DNA of 64,000 nucleotides from CAYFUR01 sp964346275 (GCA_964346275.1 CAYFUR010000001.1:62001-126000); one strand, 5' to 3'; numbered from the stretch's first letter, positions 50,538 to 58,753 are shown. Numbers and translations: made by a program. The notes: generated by a model from the letters alone, not told the origin.

Positions 50538-51953
50538 CTACTGATTCACGAAATCGACGATTTCATTCTGGCTTAGCAGGCCGCTTGTCTTGCGAAGAAC
50601 TCCGCCCTCGGGATTCACCAGAACGACCGCTGGAAGCCGGGAGATGCGGAATTGACGCGCAAGGCCTGGCTGTTGGAACACGTTCACAGCCACCGGGACC
50701 GTTTCTCCGATGCCCCGGTAGAAGCTGGAGGATTGGGACAGGACGTTGAGCAGGGTTTCAGAAGCCCTCGCGTTTTCCGAATAGAAATAAATCAGAAGAT
50801 TGTGGTTCCCTTTCTGTGCGAGTGCCCGTCCCTCTTGATAGGAATAAAACTGATCTTCACCGCTGGATTTTGCAGGGATTTCAGGCGGCTTTGAGGGAGC
50901 CTTCAATGGATAGCAGTACACCTTGGCATTGATATCCAGGTAATAGGAGGTCCGGCGTCCTCCGGTGATATAGACGGCGTGACGCTTTTGATCCAGGACG
51001 GCGGAGGCATAATAGCGCGCGGATAAGTCCGTGCCCGTGGATTTCCATTCGCCCAGTCCATTGGCTTCCAATCGCGCAAATTGAACTCGCTCGAGAAGCT
51101 GGTCATCCTGGGTCATCCCATTGAACAGGAAAAGATAACGGCGGGAGCCGCATGCCGCGGAAGAACTGGCCGGATACTCCAGCGCCTGCGATCCTCTCTG
51201 CCAATCCGCGAGGGTGCCGTCGGACAAGATCTCAGCCAGAAACACCAAGTCAGAAATTTCCTGGCCACCGGTCGGCTTTCGACCACCGGCGACATAGATC
51301 TTCCCTTCATGTTGATGGGCCGCGTGAAACATGCGCCCTTCCGGCAGGGGAGAGGTTTCCATCCACGACCCGGGCCGGCCGTCGGCGGGGGAGAGTTTCG
51401 CCATATAGACAAGCTTTCCATCAGCTTCTTCCGCAGTCGATCCGCCGCCGATGGCATAGAGGTGGGAGCCGTTGGTAACGGCCGCGGTTCCGATGCTTTG
51501 GGGAGCGCCCCAAGCCTCTGTTTTCTGCCAGTCACCCACAATTCCCGATGGGCCCGGCTGGCCAAAATAGGTGAGCGGGCTGTCTCGTTTCTCATACTGA
51601 GTCGGGCCTTCCATCTCGCGGACCCTCTGCCCACCGCACACGTAAATCGTTGTGGTCGTCGCCGCCACGGAATTTCCCAGGTAAATCAAATTCACAGGCA
51701 GAGCGGTATTCTCCAGCCACGGGCCGAGGCTCTGATCGGGCTGGATCGCGGCGGACTGGACCGATTTCGTGAATCCTCCCGGGGTATCTCCGCCGACCAC
51801 ATAGAGGTAATCACCAACAATCGTCGATCCGTGCATATTGCGGGGATATGACAGAGGCGTGACTTCAAAGGAGCCTGCCCCGAACAGGGGAGGCACCAGG
51901 AAGATTAACAAGGCAAAAGATAAAAGGCCGGGTTTTTCGATGGAAACTCTCAT
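50538..51953 (-). CDS. Exported Kelch-type beta-propeller fused to a cysteine-less thioredoxin fold
   Basis: The product has 471 residues. A signal peptide is likely (LLSFALLIFLVPPLFGAGS). Residues 30-350 contain repeated Kelch-like blades: GDYLYVVGGDTPGG, TTIYVCGGQ, GSHLYAIGGGS, GKIYVAGGRKP and HAVYITGGRRTS. Residues about 375-471 follow the thioredoxin plan: NLLIYFYSENARAS at the place of the W-C-x-x-C motif, then VAVNV, the cis-proline RLPAVVLVNPEGGV and a final helix. Both active-site cysteines are missing, so it is not a disulfide enzyme; a binding role is more likely. The stop lies 3 bases from the converging esterase stop. Confidence 0.85.
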   Translation of the reverse strand: MRVSIEKPGLLSFALLIFLVPPLFGAGSFEVTPLSYPRNMHGSTIVGDYLYVVGGDTPGGFTKSVQSAAIQPDQSLGPWLENTALPVNLIYLGNSVAATTTTIYVCGGQRVREMEGPTQYEKRDSPLTYFGQPGPSGIVGDWQKTEAWGAPQSIGTAAVTNGSHLYAIGGGSTAEEADGKLVYMAKLSPADGRPGSWMETSPLPEGRMFHAAHQHEGKIYVAGGRKPTGGQEISDLVFLAEILSDGTLADWQRGSQALEYPASSSAACGSRRYLFLFNGMTQDDQLLERVQFARLEANGLGEWKSTGTDLSARYYASAVLDQKRHAVYITGGRRTSYYLDINAKVYCYPLKAPSKPPEIPAKSSGEDQFYSYQEGRALAQKGNHNLLIYFYSENARASETLLNVLSQSSSFYRGIGETVPVAVNVFQQPGLARQFRISRLPAVVLVNPEGGVLRKTSGLLSQNEIVDFVNQ

Positions 51954-52083
51954 GAACTCTCACACCCGTTTTTTGCGCGTTCCGGAATATTGAAAAAGAC
52001 ACCGGCCGGATGCAAATAAGAAGTTTCTGGATTCAGGACGACCTGTAAGAATTGCCGTTGCCCACTCGATTCTCGAATACATC

Positions 52084-52111
52084 TTGGCACAATGCGGGAA
52101 ATCAATTTAAT
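52084..52111 (+). promoter_or_regulatory. Sigma-70-type promoter of the PLDc_N membrane-protein gene
   Basis: TTGGCA (52084-52089) and TTTAAT (52106-52111) each match 5 of 6 consensus bases with 16-base spacing. Transcription would start near 52118, just before the GGGAGG ribosome site at about 52128-52133. This is the cleanest promoter in the window. Confidence 0.6.
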
Positions 52112-52139
52112 CGATTCTTTTGAAGAGGGAGGACGCTTC

Positions 52140-52388
52140 ATGGAGGACACGACCACCTTCGCCGCCGGCGGATTTCTGTTTTTCCTCTGCTTTGGCCTCA
52201 TAACCATCCTTTCCCTCCTGCTCACCGCATTCTGGATCTGGATGCTGGTGGACTGCGCCATCAACGAGCCTAATGACGGGAACGAGAAAGTCGTCTGGAT
52301 CATTGTGATTGTCCTGACCCAGGCTCTCGGTGCTCTCCTCTATTTCCTCATTCGCAGGCCGAAACGAATGCAGGATTACGGAAAATAG
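52140..52388 (+). CDS. Small membrane protein with PLDc_N-type domain
   Basis: This peptide has 82 residues and two membrane spans, GGFLFFLCFGLITILSLLL and VVWIIVIVLTQALGALLYFL, ending in the cytoplasmic RRPKRMQDYGK. Between them W-I-W-M-L-V-D-C-A-I matches the N-terminal domain found before cardiolipin-synthase-type phospholipase D proteins (PLDc_N) and also as a stand-alone protein. No catalytic HKD part follows. The ATG at 52140 has GGAGG 7 bases upstream; an earlier in-frame ATG at 52092 lies before the predicted transcript start. Role unknown. Confidence 0.85.
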   Translation: MEDTTTFAAGGFLFFLCFGLITILSLLLTAFWIWMLVDCAINEPNDGNEKVVWIIVIVLTQALGALLYFLIRRPKRMQDYGK

Positions 52389-52391
52389 GAA

Positions 52392-52420
52392 AACGGCGGA
52401 AGCATTTTGCTCCCGCCGTT
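52392..52420. terminator. Hairpin between two converging genes
   Basis: AACGGCGG-A-AGC-ATTTT-GCT-C-CCGCCGTT forms an 8-bp stem, one mismatch and 3 more pairs. It lies 4 bases after the PLDc_N stop and 32 bases before the protease stop, so it could end transcripts from both sides. No strong T tract follows on either strand. Confidence 0.5.
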
Positions 52421-52451
52421 GAGTCATTCGTTTGCCACGAAAGGCTTGTCT

Positions 52452-54632
52452 TCAGTATAGCCGCCAGGACGTTGCATTGAGCAATTGCTCTGGCGGAATC
52501 ACTGTATAGGCGCGCACATCGTCGATCATCCAGCCCCCGGAGCTGACCGAGCTGTCCGCCGTAAAGCGGAATCGCACCTGCTTGCTTCCAGAGAAAGAGG
52601 AAATGTCCACGACAACTTTCTCCATCGACGAGAAAGAGCCGCCGCTCCAGACATCCCGCCCGGCGATGGGGCTTCCCGTACCGAGGGAAATATCCGAGTT
52701 GTAAGGCCCGTTCAGGATATAGGGGCCGAGGTCGGTCCACGAGGATCCGCCATCCGTCGTGATCTCGATCACGCCGCCATCAAAGCCGGATTCAAAGTCG
52801 AAGGTGTGGTAGAATTCGAAGAAATCGCCATCGCTGAAAGACGGCGTGACCAAACGCGCGTCCCGCGGATCACTGCTCGTGGGAGTGAAGAGGTAGACAT
52901 GGCTTGGGGATCGCGCCAGGTTGTCTGACACATATTCCCACTCGTCGGAGGAGATGGCCGAATCAGTCAGCCAGGAAGCGGGCTGGGTTGGCTCGAAATC
53001 CTCGAACAGCGAATTCGGGCCAAAGGAAGCCGTGGCAAAGGCGAGGCAATTGGTCATCGTCTCGTTTCCGGCTCCGTCGGCTGCCGTGATGTGGTAGAAG
53101 TAAACCGAGTTTTCATTCAGCCCATCGATTGTGATCTGATGGCTCATCCCGATCGAGGATTTAAAGGAAAGCGGGGTGACGGCACAACTTGACCCCACCG
53201 CCACCTCGGCGCTGGCGGTCTCCGTCGTGTCAAAGGACAGGACCGCCGAATTGGGCAGCACATTGCTGAATACGATGTTTTCGATGGATGGAGGATCGCA
53301 GTCGAATTCCGCCGTGGAAGCCAGCGTTTCGGGCTGGCCGCTTCCGTTTGACGCGTCCTGGTATTCAACAGTCAGCGTATCCGCGGGCGCGCCCTGGAGA
53401 ACGCCATCGTTTGGGGAAACCGTTTCGCCCTCGCTGCCCAGGGGAACCTGGGCTTCGTATATAGCTCCGGTGGTCTGCGTCGCAGGCACGACCTCCGAAT
53501 CCCCGGCCGTGGACGAAAAGGTGACCTGGAGCGTCGACGTTCCGGCGTTGCTGTCCAGCAAGCGAATGTGTGCTGTGCCCCCGCAGGGATAGGAGCCTTT
53601 CACAAAGGTCAGGAAGCTGTCGACCTCGGGAACGAAAGACGCGATTTCCGTGGTTTTCGTCACGTCTTCTCCTTCGGACCCGCCTGCTGAGCTGTCGGAT
53701 AGCTGGTTGGAAACAAAGCAACTTCCCACGATCTCGTAGTCCTGGGCTCCCCGGACAAGGATGCCTTCCACGATCCCCGTATTCGCGTTGAAGACGGCAG
53801 AACCGGAATTTCCGCCGTAGGTATCCAGATTGGCGACGAAAAAGGCGGACGGGCTGTTGTTGAAAACCTGGGTCGTGGGGCCGAAAGCCAGTTTGGTGGG
53901 AAGTCCCGCCGGATGGCCGATGACGCCGATCGCTGTGTTATTGGCCACGACGCCCGTACGGCGGATCGGCAGGGGAACGGCGCCGGGTGCCGTGACCACG
54001 CGGTCGACGCGTACGACGGAGTAATCAGACCCTGTCGATCCATCGACATCCTGGGCAACCACCTCAATACCCTGGTAAACTTGGTCTTCATTCACCGTGG
54101 TGACAGCCGTGGTTGAATCGGTCATGCGAAAGCCGAACACAAAGCGGGCGGAGGAGAGATCGCTGGTATCATAGCAATGGCCCGCGGTGGCGATCAGGTC
54201 CGGCCCGACGAGAAAACCCGAGCAGAACATCGCTTCCGGCTGATCGGCGAAGGGTTCGCCCGAGCAGGCGTCATAGGGGCCGACCCGGTAGGGCGCCGTT
54301 TGTATCGCGAAAGTCCCATCGCCGTTATCGGTGAGCTGGCTGGCATCCAGAAGGCCGCAGGTGGAATCCGCCATTTGCAGGCGGGCGGGATCGCTTTCTT
54401 GAAAAACGTCGATGCGGTCGTCGGTTCCGTAGATAACCTCTGGCCGGCTTTCGAATTTCGGCGGAGAATAGTTTTCCGAGGAGATGGCCGTACGGCCGTT
54501 TGGTTTCCTGTCCGTCACGATTTGCTGGGCGGAAACAGGAGCGAGACAAACCGCCAGGACCGTTGCTGTGAGCAAACCGATTGTGATTGAACCGGGTTTG
54601 GGCCCGGAAACTTGCTTCAAAACGCTGAGCAT
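52452..54632 (-). CDS. Secreted trypsin/V8-like serine protease with C-terminal beta-sandwich domains
   Basis: The product has 726 residues. A signal peptide ends near AVCLAPVSAQ. The S1-type protease domain (about 100-330) has the full triad: H152 in IATAGHC, D203 in TGSDYSVVRV and S276 in TYGGNSGSAV, as in glutamyl-endopeptidase-like enzymes. Then come a fibronectin III-like domain (IENIVFSNVLPNSAVLSFD, near 455-540) and a jelly-roll or MAM-like domain (from about 550: NSLFEDFEPTQPASW, ending GGWMIDDVRAYTV). Extracellular protein breakdown or surface processing is likely. GAGGAGAG lies before the ATG. There is no sorting signal at the C-terminus. Confidence 0.93.
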   Translation of the reverse strand: MLSVLKQVSGPKPGSITIGLLTATVLAVCLAPVSAQQIVTDRKPNGRTAISSENYSPPKFESRPEVIYGTDDRIDVFQESDPARLQMADSTCGLLDASQLTDNGDGTFAIQTAPYRVGPYDACSGEPFADQPEAMFCSGFLVGPDLIATAGHCYDTSDLSSARFVFGFRMTDSTTAVTTVNEDQVYQGIEVVAQDVDGSTGSDYSVVRVDRVVTAPGAVPLPIRRTGVVANNTAIGVIGHPAGLPTKLAFGPTTQVFNNSPSAFFVANLDTYGGNSGSAVFNANTGIVEGILVRGAQDYEIVGSCFVSNQLSDSSAGGSEGEDVTKTTEIASFVPEVDSFLTFVKGSYPCGGTAHIRLLDSNAGTSTLQVTFSSTAGDSEVVPATQTTGAIYEAQVPLGSEGETVSPNDGVLQGAPADTLTVEYQDASNGSGQPETLASTAEFDCDPPSIENIVFSNVLPNSAVLSFDTTETASAEVAVGSSCAVTPLSFKSSIGMSHQITIDGLNENSVYFYHITAADGAGNETMTNCLAFATASFGPNSLFEDFEPTQPASWLTDSAISSDEWEYVSDNLARSPSHVYLFTPTSSDPRDARLVTPSFSDGDFFEFYHTFDFESGFDGGVIEITTDGGSSWTDLGPYILNGPYNSDISLGTGSPIAGRDVWSGGSFSSMEKVVVDISSFSGSKQVRFRFTADSSVSSGGWMIDDVRAYTVIPPEQLLNATSWRLY

Positions 54633-54848
54633 AGAGGTTTCTCTCCTCTCGAGGGAAGAATTGTCTGGGGAAGTATGGGGCGTCTGAGAAGTTCAGCAAG
54701 GTGAATTTCCAGCTATTAATATAAATAAAAGACTCACGGGAAAAACTCCGGGATAACAGGGATCCCGCTCGCCTCTGGGAAACGCTCTTGCCCGGATAGG
54801 CAGTCTGGACAGAAGGTTTTTTCGAAAAGATGCTTGGAAGAGGCTCCG
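54633..54848. promoter_or_regulatory. Divergent spacer between the protease and a small membrane protein
   Basis: This 216-base spacer has an AT-rich core at about 54713-54732 (AGCTATTAATATAAATAAAAG) that offers TATATT/TATTAA-type -10 sites for the protease on the minus strand and ATTAAT on the plus strand. Matching -35 hexamers are unconvincing. No RNA gene or repeat is seen. Confidence 0.35.
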
Positions 54849-55262
54849 TTGGATCTGCTCTTTTTCGCCAAAATTCTGATCCTTTGGACTGTTCTCGCCG
54901 CCTCCGCCATTGCGACCGGGGCTGTGCGCGAGATGCTCATCCGCCCGCGGGTGGGCGAGCAAGCTGCGCATGTGGCGGGAACGCTGCTTTTCGTCGGGGT
55001 GCTTTTTCTTGTCGTTCTGGGCGGTGTCGCATGGTTTGGAGAGGGGCCGGCAAGGCATTTCTGGGCTGTTGGTGGCGCCTGGCTGGCCATGACCATTGCC
55101 TTCGAATTCCTGTTCATGCACTATATGAGGGGAATTTCATGGGAGAAGCTCCTGGCCGACTATAATATCTTCGCGGGCCGCCTGTGGATTCTTGTATTGG
55201 GCGCCACCCTTGTTTCTCCCTGGCTGTGCGCGCATCTCCGCGGGCTGATCACCCCTGGATAA
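54849..55262 (+). CDS. Four-span small membrane protein of unknown function
   Basis: The product has 137 residues with hydrophobic segments at LLFFAKILILWTVLAASAIA, VAGTLLFVGVLFLVVLGGVAWF, HFWAVGGAWLAMTIAFEFLF and LWILVLGATLVSPWLCAHL. The loops carry conserved-looking charged residues (VREMLIRPRVGEQ, MRGISWEKLLADYNI). Similar short proteins are often called hypothetical membrane proteins; I cannot name a family. Two TTG starts are possible; that at 54849 has AGAGG 6 bases upstream, the other at 54834 adds five residues. It is followed by the lysC leader. Confidence 0.75.
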   Translation: MDLLFFAKILILWTVLAASAIATGAVREMLIRPRVGEQAAHVAGTLLFVGVLFLVVLGGVAWFGEGPARHFWAVGGAWLAMTIAFEFLFMHYMRGISWEKLLADYNIFAGRLWILVLGATLVSPWLCAHLRGLITPG

Positions 55263-55308
55263 GCCAAAAACCCCGTATAACAAGGGAAACCGTGTCCCGG
55301 TGTTTTAC

Positions 55309-55324
55309 AGAGTGTGTCATTTCC
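55309..55324 (+). repeat. 16-bp direct repeat AGAGTGTGTCATTTCC, copy 2 (lysC upstream)
   Basis: This sequence is identical to 42685-42700 before hisG. Here a TTGACA hexamer follows after only 4 bases (55329-55334). No good -10 lies at 16-18 bases from it; TTTAAC (55355-55360) is 20 bases away. Confidence 0.4.
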
Positions 55325-55361
55325 ACCCTTGACAGATGGGGGCAGAATTCGGTCTTTAACG

Positions 55362-55389
55362 TGCCCCGGTTAGAGAGTGCGCCGGGGCA
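55362..55389 (+). promoter_or_regulatory. Leader hairpin upstream of lysC, attenuator-like
   Basis: TGCCCCGG (55362-55369) pairs perfectly with CCGGGGCA (55382-55389) across a 12-base loop and is followed by the T-rich TATTTTGTTTC. It ends 26 bases before the lysC GTG. This has the form of an intrinsic terminator inside a leader. It does not match the lysine riboswitch core as far as I can see. Confidence 0.45.
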
Positions 55390-55415
55390 TATTTTGTTTC
55401 AGATGGAGGCCATGA

Positions 55416-56705
55416 GTGGCCCTGATCGTTCAGAAGTTTGGTGGAGATGCCCTCGGAGATAAAGGGAAAGGCAAAGCCCGCTCCGAGGACGAACCGCTCT
55501 ACGGAGCGGAATTCATTCTTGAGAAGTTCCAGAAAATCTCCGATATCGTAAAGAAGACACGAGACGAGGGCAATGATGTCGTTGTCGTCGTGTCCGCCAT
55601 GGGAGATGCTACAAACCGGCTCATCCGGATGGCGGAAACGATGATGAGCGATATCCCGCCGCGCGAACTCGATATGCTCATGTCGACCGGTGAGCAGCAG
55701 TCGATCGCCTTGCTGGCGATTGCCCTGAACTCCGTCGGAGTGAATGCACAAAGCTTTACCGGCCACCAGGTGGGAATCATTACGGAAGGCATTTTTGGAA
55801 AAGCCCGCATTACGGATATCTCCAGCGAGAGGCTCGACGCGGCCATTAAAGAGGGCGTTGTTCCCGTGGTGGCCGGGTTCCAGGGAACCACGGAAGAGCA
55901 GGAATATACGACCCTGGGGCGGGGTGGCTCCGACATCACCGCCGTCGCTCTCGCAGCCGCGATCAAAGCCGATGTCTGCGAGTTCTACAAGGACGTCGAT
56001 GGAATCTATACAACGGATCCGCGCATCTGCCCTTCGGCCCACAAGATTGACCGGATCAGTTACGACGAGATGCTTGAGCTGGCTTCCCTCGGTGCCGGTG
56101 TGCTCCAGTCGCGAAGCGTCGAGTTCGCCAAGAATTATAATGTGCCGCTCCATGTTCGGAGCTTCCTTCATGATCAGACTGGGACTTACGTGGTCCCCGA
56201 GGAGAAAGAAATGGAAGACGTTGTCGTCAGTGGCGTTGCGTTCAATCGCAGCGAAGCGAAAATCACCATGCTCAGCGTGCCCGACCACCCCGGCATCGCC
56301 GCCGAAGTTTTTGGCGCAATCGGCGAGGCTGGCATTGTGGTCGACATGATCATCCAGAACGTCGCCGCGGATGAAAAGAACGACATCAGCTTCACCGTGT
56401 CGCGCGCCGATTACGAGAAGGCGTTGAAACTCGCCGAGGATCTTTCCAAGAAGTTCGGCGGCCGCGACGTTGTCGGCGATCCCTCCATTGCAAAGGTCAG
56501 TGCCGTGGGTGTCGGAATGCGCTCCCATGCGGACGTGGCATCCAAAATGTTCAAGGCACTTTCGGAGAAGGGCATTAACATCCAGAGCATCAGCACTTCA
56601 GAGATCAAAATCTCCGCGCTGATTTCGGAGGAAGACCTCGACGAGGCGGTGCGCGCTGTTCACGAAGCCTTTCAGGACCAGAAGGTGAAAGCCAAGAAGG
56701 CCTGA
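55416..56705 (+). CDS. lysC: Aspartate kinase with altered N-terminal motif
   Basis: This enzyme phosphorylates aspartate at the head of the lysine, threonine and methionine pathways. It has 429 residues. The kinase fold is clear (VVVVVSAMGDATNRLI, STGEQQSIALLAIAL, TTLGRGGSDITAVALAAAI, FYKDVDGIYTTDPRI), and two ACT domains follow (ITMLSVPDHPGIAAEVF and AVGVGMRSHADVASKMF), expected for lysine or threonine feedback. The family motif K-F-G-G-T-S-V reads KFGGDAL (7-13), and an insertion DKGKGKARSEDEPLYG follows. GTG start after GGAGG. It heads a three-gene unit with the small protein and the GMC gene. Confidence 0.93.
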   Translation: MALIVQKFGGDALGDKGKGKARSEDEPLYGAEFILEKFQKISDIVKKTRDEGNDVVVVVSAMGDATNRLIRMAETMMSDIPPRELDMLMSTGEQQSIALLAIALNSVGVNAQSFTGHQVGIITEGIFGKARITDISSERLDAAIKEGVVPVVAGFQGTTEEQEYTTLGRGGSDITAVALAAAIKADVCEFYKDVDGIYTTDPRICPSAHKIDRISYDEMLELASLGAGVLQSRSVEFAKNYNVPLHVRSFLHDQTGTYVVPEEKEMEDVVVSGVAFNRSEAKITMLSVPDHPGIAAEVFGAIGEAGIVVDMIIQNVAADEKNDISFTVSRADYEKALKLAEDLSKKFGGRDVVGDPSIAKVSAVGVGMRSHADVASKMFKALSEKGINIQSISTSEIKISALISEEDLDEAVRAVHEAFQDQKVKAKKA

Positions 56706-56726
56706 GGCACTTCAAAGGCCCAACTC

Positions 56727-57164
56727 ATGGATAACCGCGAATCCGATCCGCCCCTTCTTTTCCATAAGGAGGGGCGGATTTTTGCGCGCCACCTGGTCGG
56801 CGAATCGATTCCCGAGGACATCGCGCGCCGTTACGCGGACTTTTGCGAATTGCACACGCGAGCCGAGCGGAGAAAGCCGTCCAATGCGGGCATCATGCGC
56901 TTTGCCCGGCGCCACCCCTGGAGCATCGGACTGCTCGACGCCGGCTGTGCGATCCTGGAGAAGGATCACCTGCTGCGCCGCCAACTCCTCGCCCTTTCCG
57001 CCATCCTCGAGGCGTCGCCGCACTACACGGAGCATTTCCTTCCCGGCCGCCGGGCGGATCGCCTGCTCATACCGAGGATTGTCTATACGGCGGCCAAGGC
57101 GGGCCTCAAGGGGCTGGCAGGAACCGCATTCCTCGCGACACTGAGGGTCCTATGGCGGATATAA
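56727..57164 (+). CDS. Small basic protein of unknown function upstream of the GMC oxidoreductase
   Basis: The product has 145 residues. Mostly helical and Arg-rich, with LHTRAERRKPSNAGIMRFAR in the middle and a hydrophobic, Ala-rich C-terminus (YTAAKAGLKGLAGTAFLATL) that may lie along a membrane. There is no signal peptide. It overlaps the following GMC gene by 13 bases and follows lysC by 21 bases with an AAAGG site. Some GMC and gluconate dehydrogenases have a small partner subunit encoded just upstream; the position fits, but I see no sequence match. Function unknown. Confidence 0.8.
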   Translation: MDNRESDPPLLFHKEGRIFARHLVGESIPEDIARRYADFCELHTRAERRKPSNAGIMRFARRHPWSIGLLDAGCAILEKDHLLRRQLLALSAILEASPHYTEHFLPGRRADRLLIPRIVYTAAKAGLKGLAGTAFLATLRVLWRI

Positions 57165-58753
57165 TCGTTGTTGGTTCCGGCGCGAGCGCGGTACAAGCCG
57201 CCTGGCCTCTTGTTCAAAAGGGGCATCGTGTGCGCATGCTTGACGCGGGGCGGAATGAAGAGCGCTATACAGGCCTGATTCCCGAAAAAGATTTCGAAAC
57301 GATCCGGCACACCGACGAGGCCCAGCATCGCTACTTCCTGGGCGATGAGTTCGAAGGCATTCCTTTTGGCAGTGTCCGCGTGGGGGCTCAACTCACGCCC
57401 CCCAGGGCGTATATCGCCAAGGGGCCGCCCTCGCCCGCGATGGCAGGACTCTTCCAGGCGATGGAGACCATGGCCGTGGGCGGATTGGCCGCCGGATGGG
57501 GCGCGGCGACGCCACCCTATACAGACGATGACATGGATGGCTGGCCCATCAGCCGTCGCGATCTCCAGCCCTACTATGAATCCGTCGGAAACCGTGTGGG
57601 CATTTGCGGGGAAAGCGACGATGACCTGGCGGCCTTCTTCGGCCCATCGCCCTATCTGCTTCCAGCGCCCCGCCCGGATTCAAACGCCCGGAAGATACTC
57701 CACGAATACAGGCGCCGCCGGCGGGAATTGAATCGGCGCGGCTTTTATCTCGGAACTCCGAGACTCGCCATGGCCACGAGGCGCTTTCGCGGCCGCGGCC
57801 CCCTTCGCTATTTCGATATGGAATTCTGGGCCGATAAAGACCGGGCCGTGTATCGGCCCGTCTATACACTGGATGAATTGAAAAGATATTCGAATTTCGA
57901 GTACATCCCTGGCCGTCTTGTCCTTTCCTTTGAGAACAAGCAGGGCGGGGGAGTTTCCGTCGACTCCATCCGCCTGGAAGGCCGCGAGCGGTTGAGAGAG
58001 TCTTGCGACCGCCTGGTCCTGGCGGCGGGTAATCTGGGCACGGCGCGCCTCGCGCTCCACAGTCTGCGGGAATACGATGTGGACGTGCCCCTGCTCAGCA
58101 ACCCCTATACATATTATCCCTGCCTTGTTTGGAAGCGCCTTGGCAGGGCGACCCGAAACCGCCGCCACAGCCTGACTCAACTGATGATTTACTTCAATCA
58201 ACCGGGCCTGCCGCTTGCGCAGGCGCAGATCTACTCTTACCGCTCGCTCCTGACTTTCAAGCTGGCCAAGGAAGCGCCGCTGGCTACCCGCGAAAGCATT
58301 CAGCTCATGCGCATGCTCCAACCCTCCTTCATTATTGTCGGCATCCACCACGAGGATCGCCCAGCGGAGGGCAAGACCTTGACGCTCCGGCCTCCGCAAG
58401 AGGGCGAAACTCCCTCGGCCTTCATCGAATATCGTCATGAGGAAACGGAAAGAGAGCGCATCTATACGACAGAAAAACGTCTGATGCGCTGTTTAAGAAA
58501 ACTCGGCTGCCTGCCCCTGCGGCGTATCGACCCGGGATATGGTTCATCAATTCACTATGGAGGATCGCTGCCGATGTCCGAGGAGGAGAGGCCGCTCACC
58601 ACGCGGACGGACGGGAGTCTCCGCGGCACGGAAGGTGTCTATATCGCGGATGCTTCGACGTTTCCGCACCTCCCCGCGAAGGGACTGACCTTCACGGCGA
58701 TGGCGAACGCGGAACGCATTGGGGAGGCCGTCGCAAGCCGCCTCAATCAATAA
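57152..58753 (+). CDS. GMC-family FAD oxidoreductase
   Basis: The product has 533 residues from the ATG at 57152. The FAD-binding Rossmann motif is ADIIVVGSGASAVQAAWPL, the middle contains GGLAAGWGAATPPYTDDDMD and GWPISRRDLQPYYESV, and the C-terminal GMC domain is DGSLRGTEGVYIADASTFP followed by AKGLTFTAMANAERIGE. Family members oxidise alcohols or sugars with FAD. The usual active-site His pair is in part visible (GSSIHYGGSLPM). There is no signal peptide. The frame is open back to 56843, overlapping the small gene, but homology starts at 57152. It ends convergently 7 bases into the rsgA end. Confidence 0.92.
   Translation: MADIIVVGSGASAVQAAWPLVQKGHRVRMLDAGRNEERYTGLIPEKDFETIRHTDEAQHRYFLGDEFEGIPFGSVRVGAQLTPPRAYIAKGPPSPAMAGLFQAMETMAVGGLAAGWGAATPPYTDDDMDGWPISRRDLQPYYESVGNRVGICGESDDDLAAFFGPSPYLLPAPRPDSNARKILHEYRRRRRELNRRGFYLGTPRLAMATRRFRGRGPLRYFDMEFWADKDRAVYRPVYTLDELKRYSNFEYIPGRLVLSFENKQGGGVSVDSIRLEGRERLRESCDRLVLAAGNLGTARLALHSLREYDVDVPLLSNPYTYYPCLVWKRLGRATRNRRHSLTQLMIYFNQPGLPLAQAQIYSYRSLLTFKLAKEAPLATRESIQLMRMLQPSFIIVGIHHEDRPAEGKTLTLRPPQEGETPSAFIEYRHEETERERIYTTEKRLMRCLRKLGCLPLRRIDPGYGSSIHYGGSLPMSEEERPLTTRTDGSLRGTEGVYIADASTFPHLPAKGLTFTAMANAERIGEAVASRLNQ

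Noticed and set aside
54751..54764. GGGATAACAGGG, a partial match to the I-SceI homing site
   Set aside because: Only 12 of 18 bases match and there is no intron or homing endonuclease gene. Coincidence is the simpler explanation.
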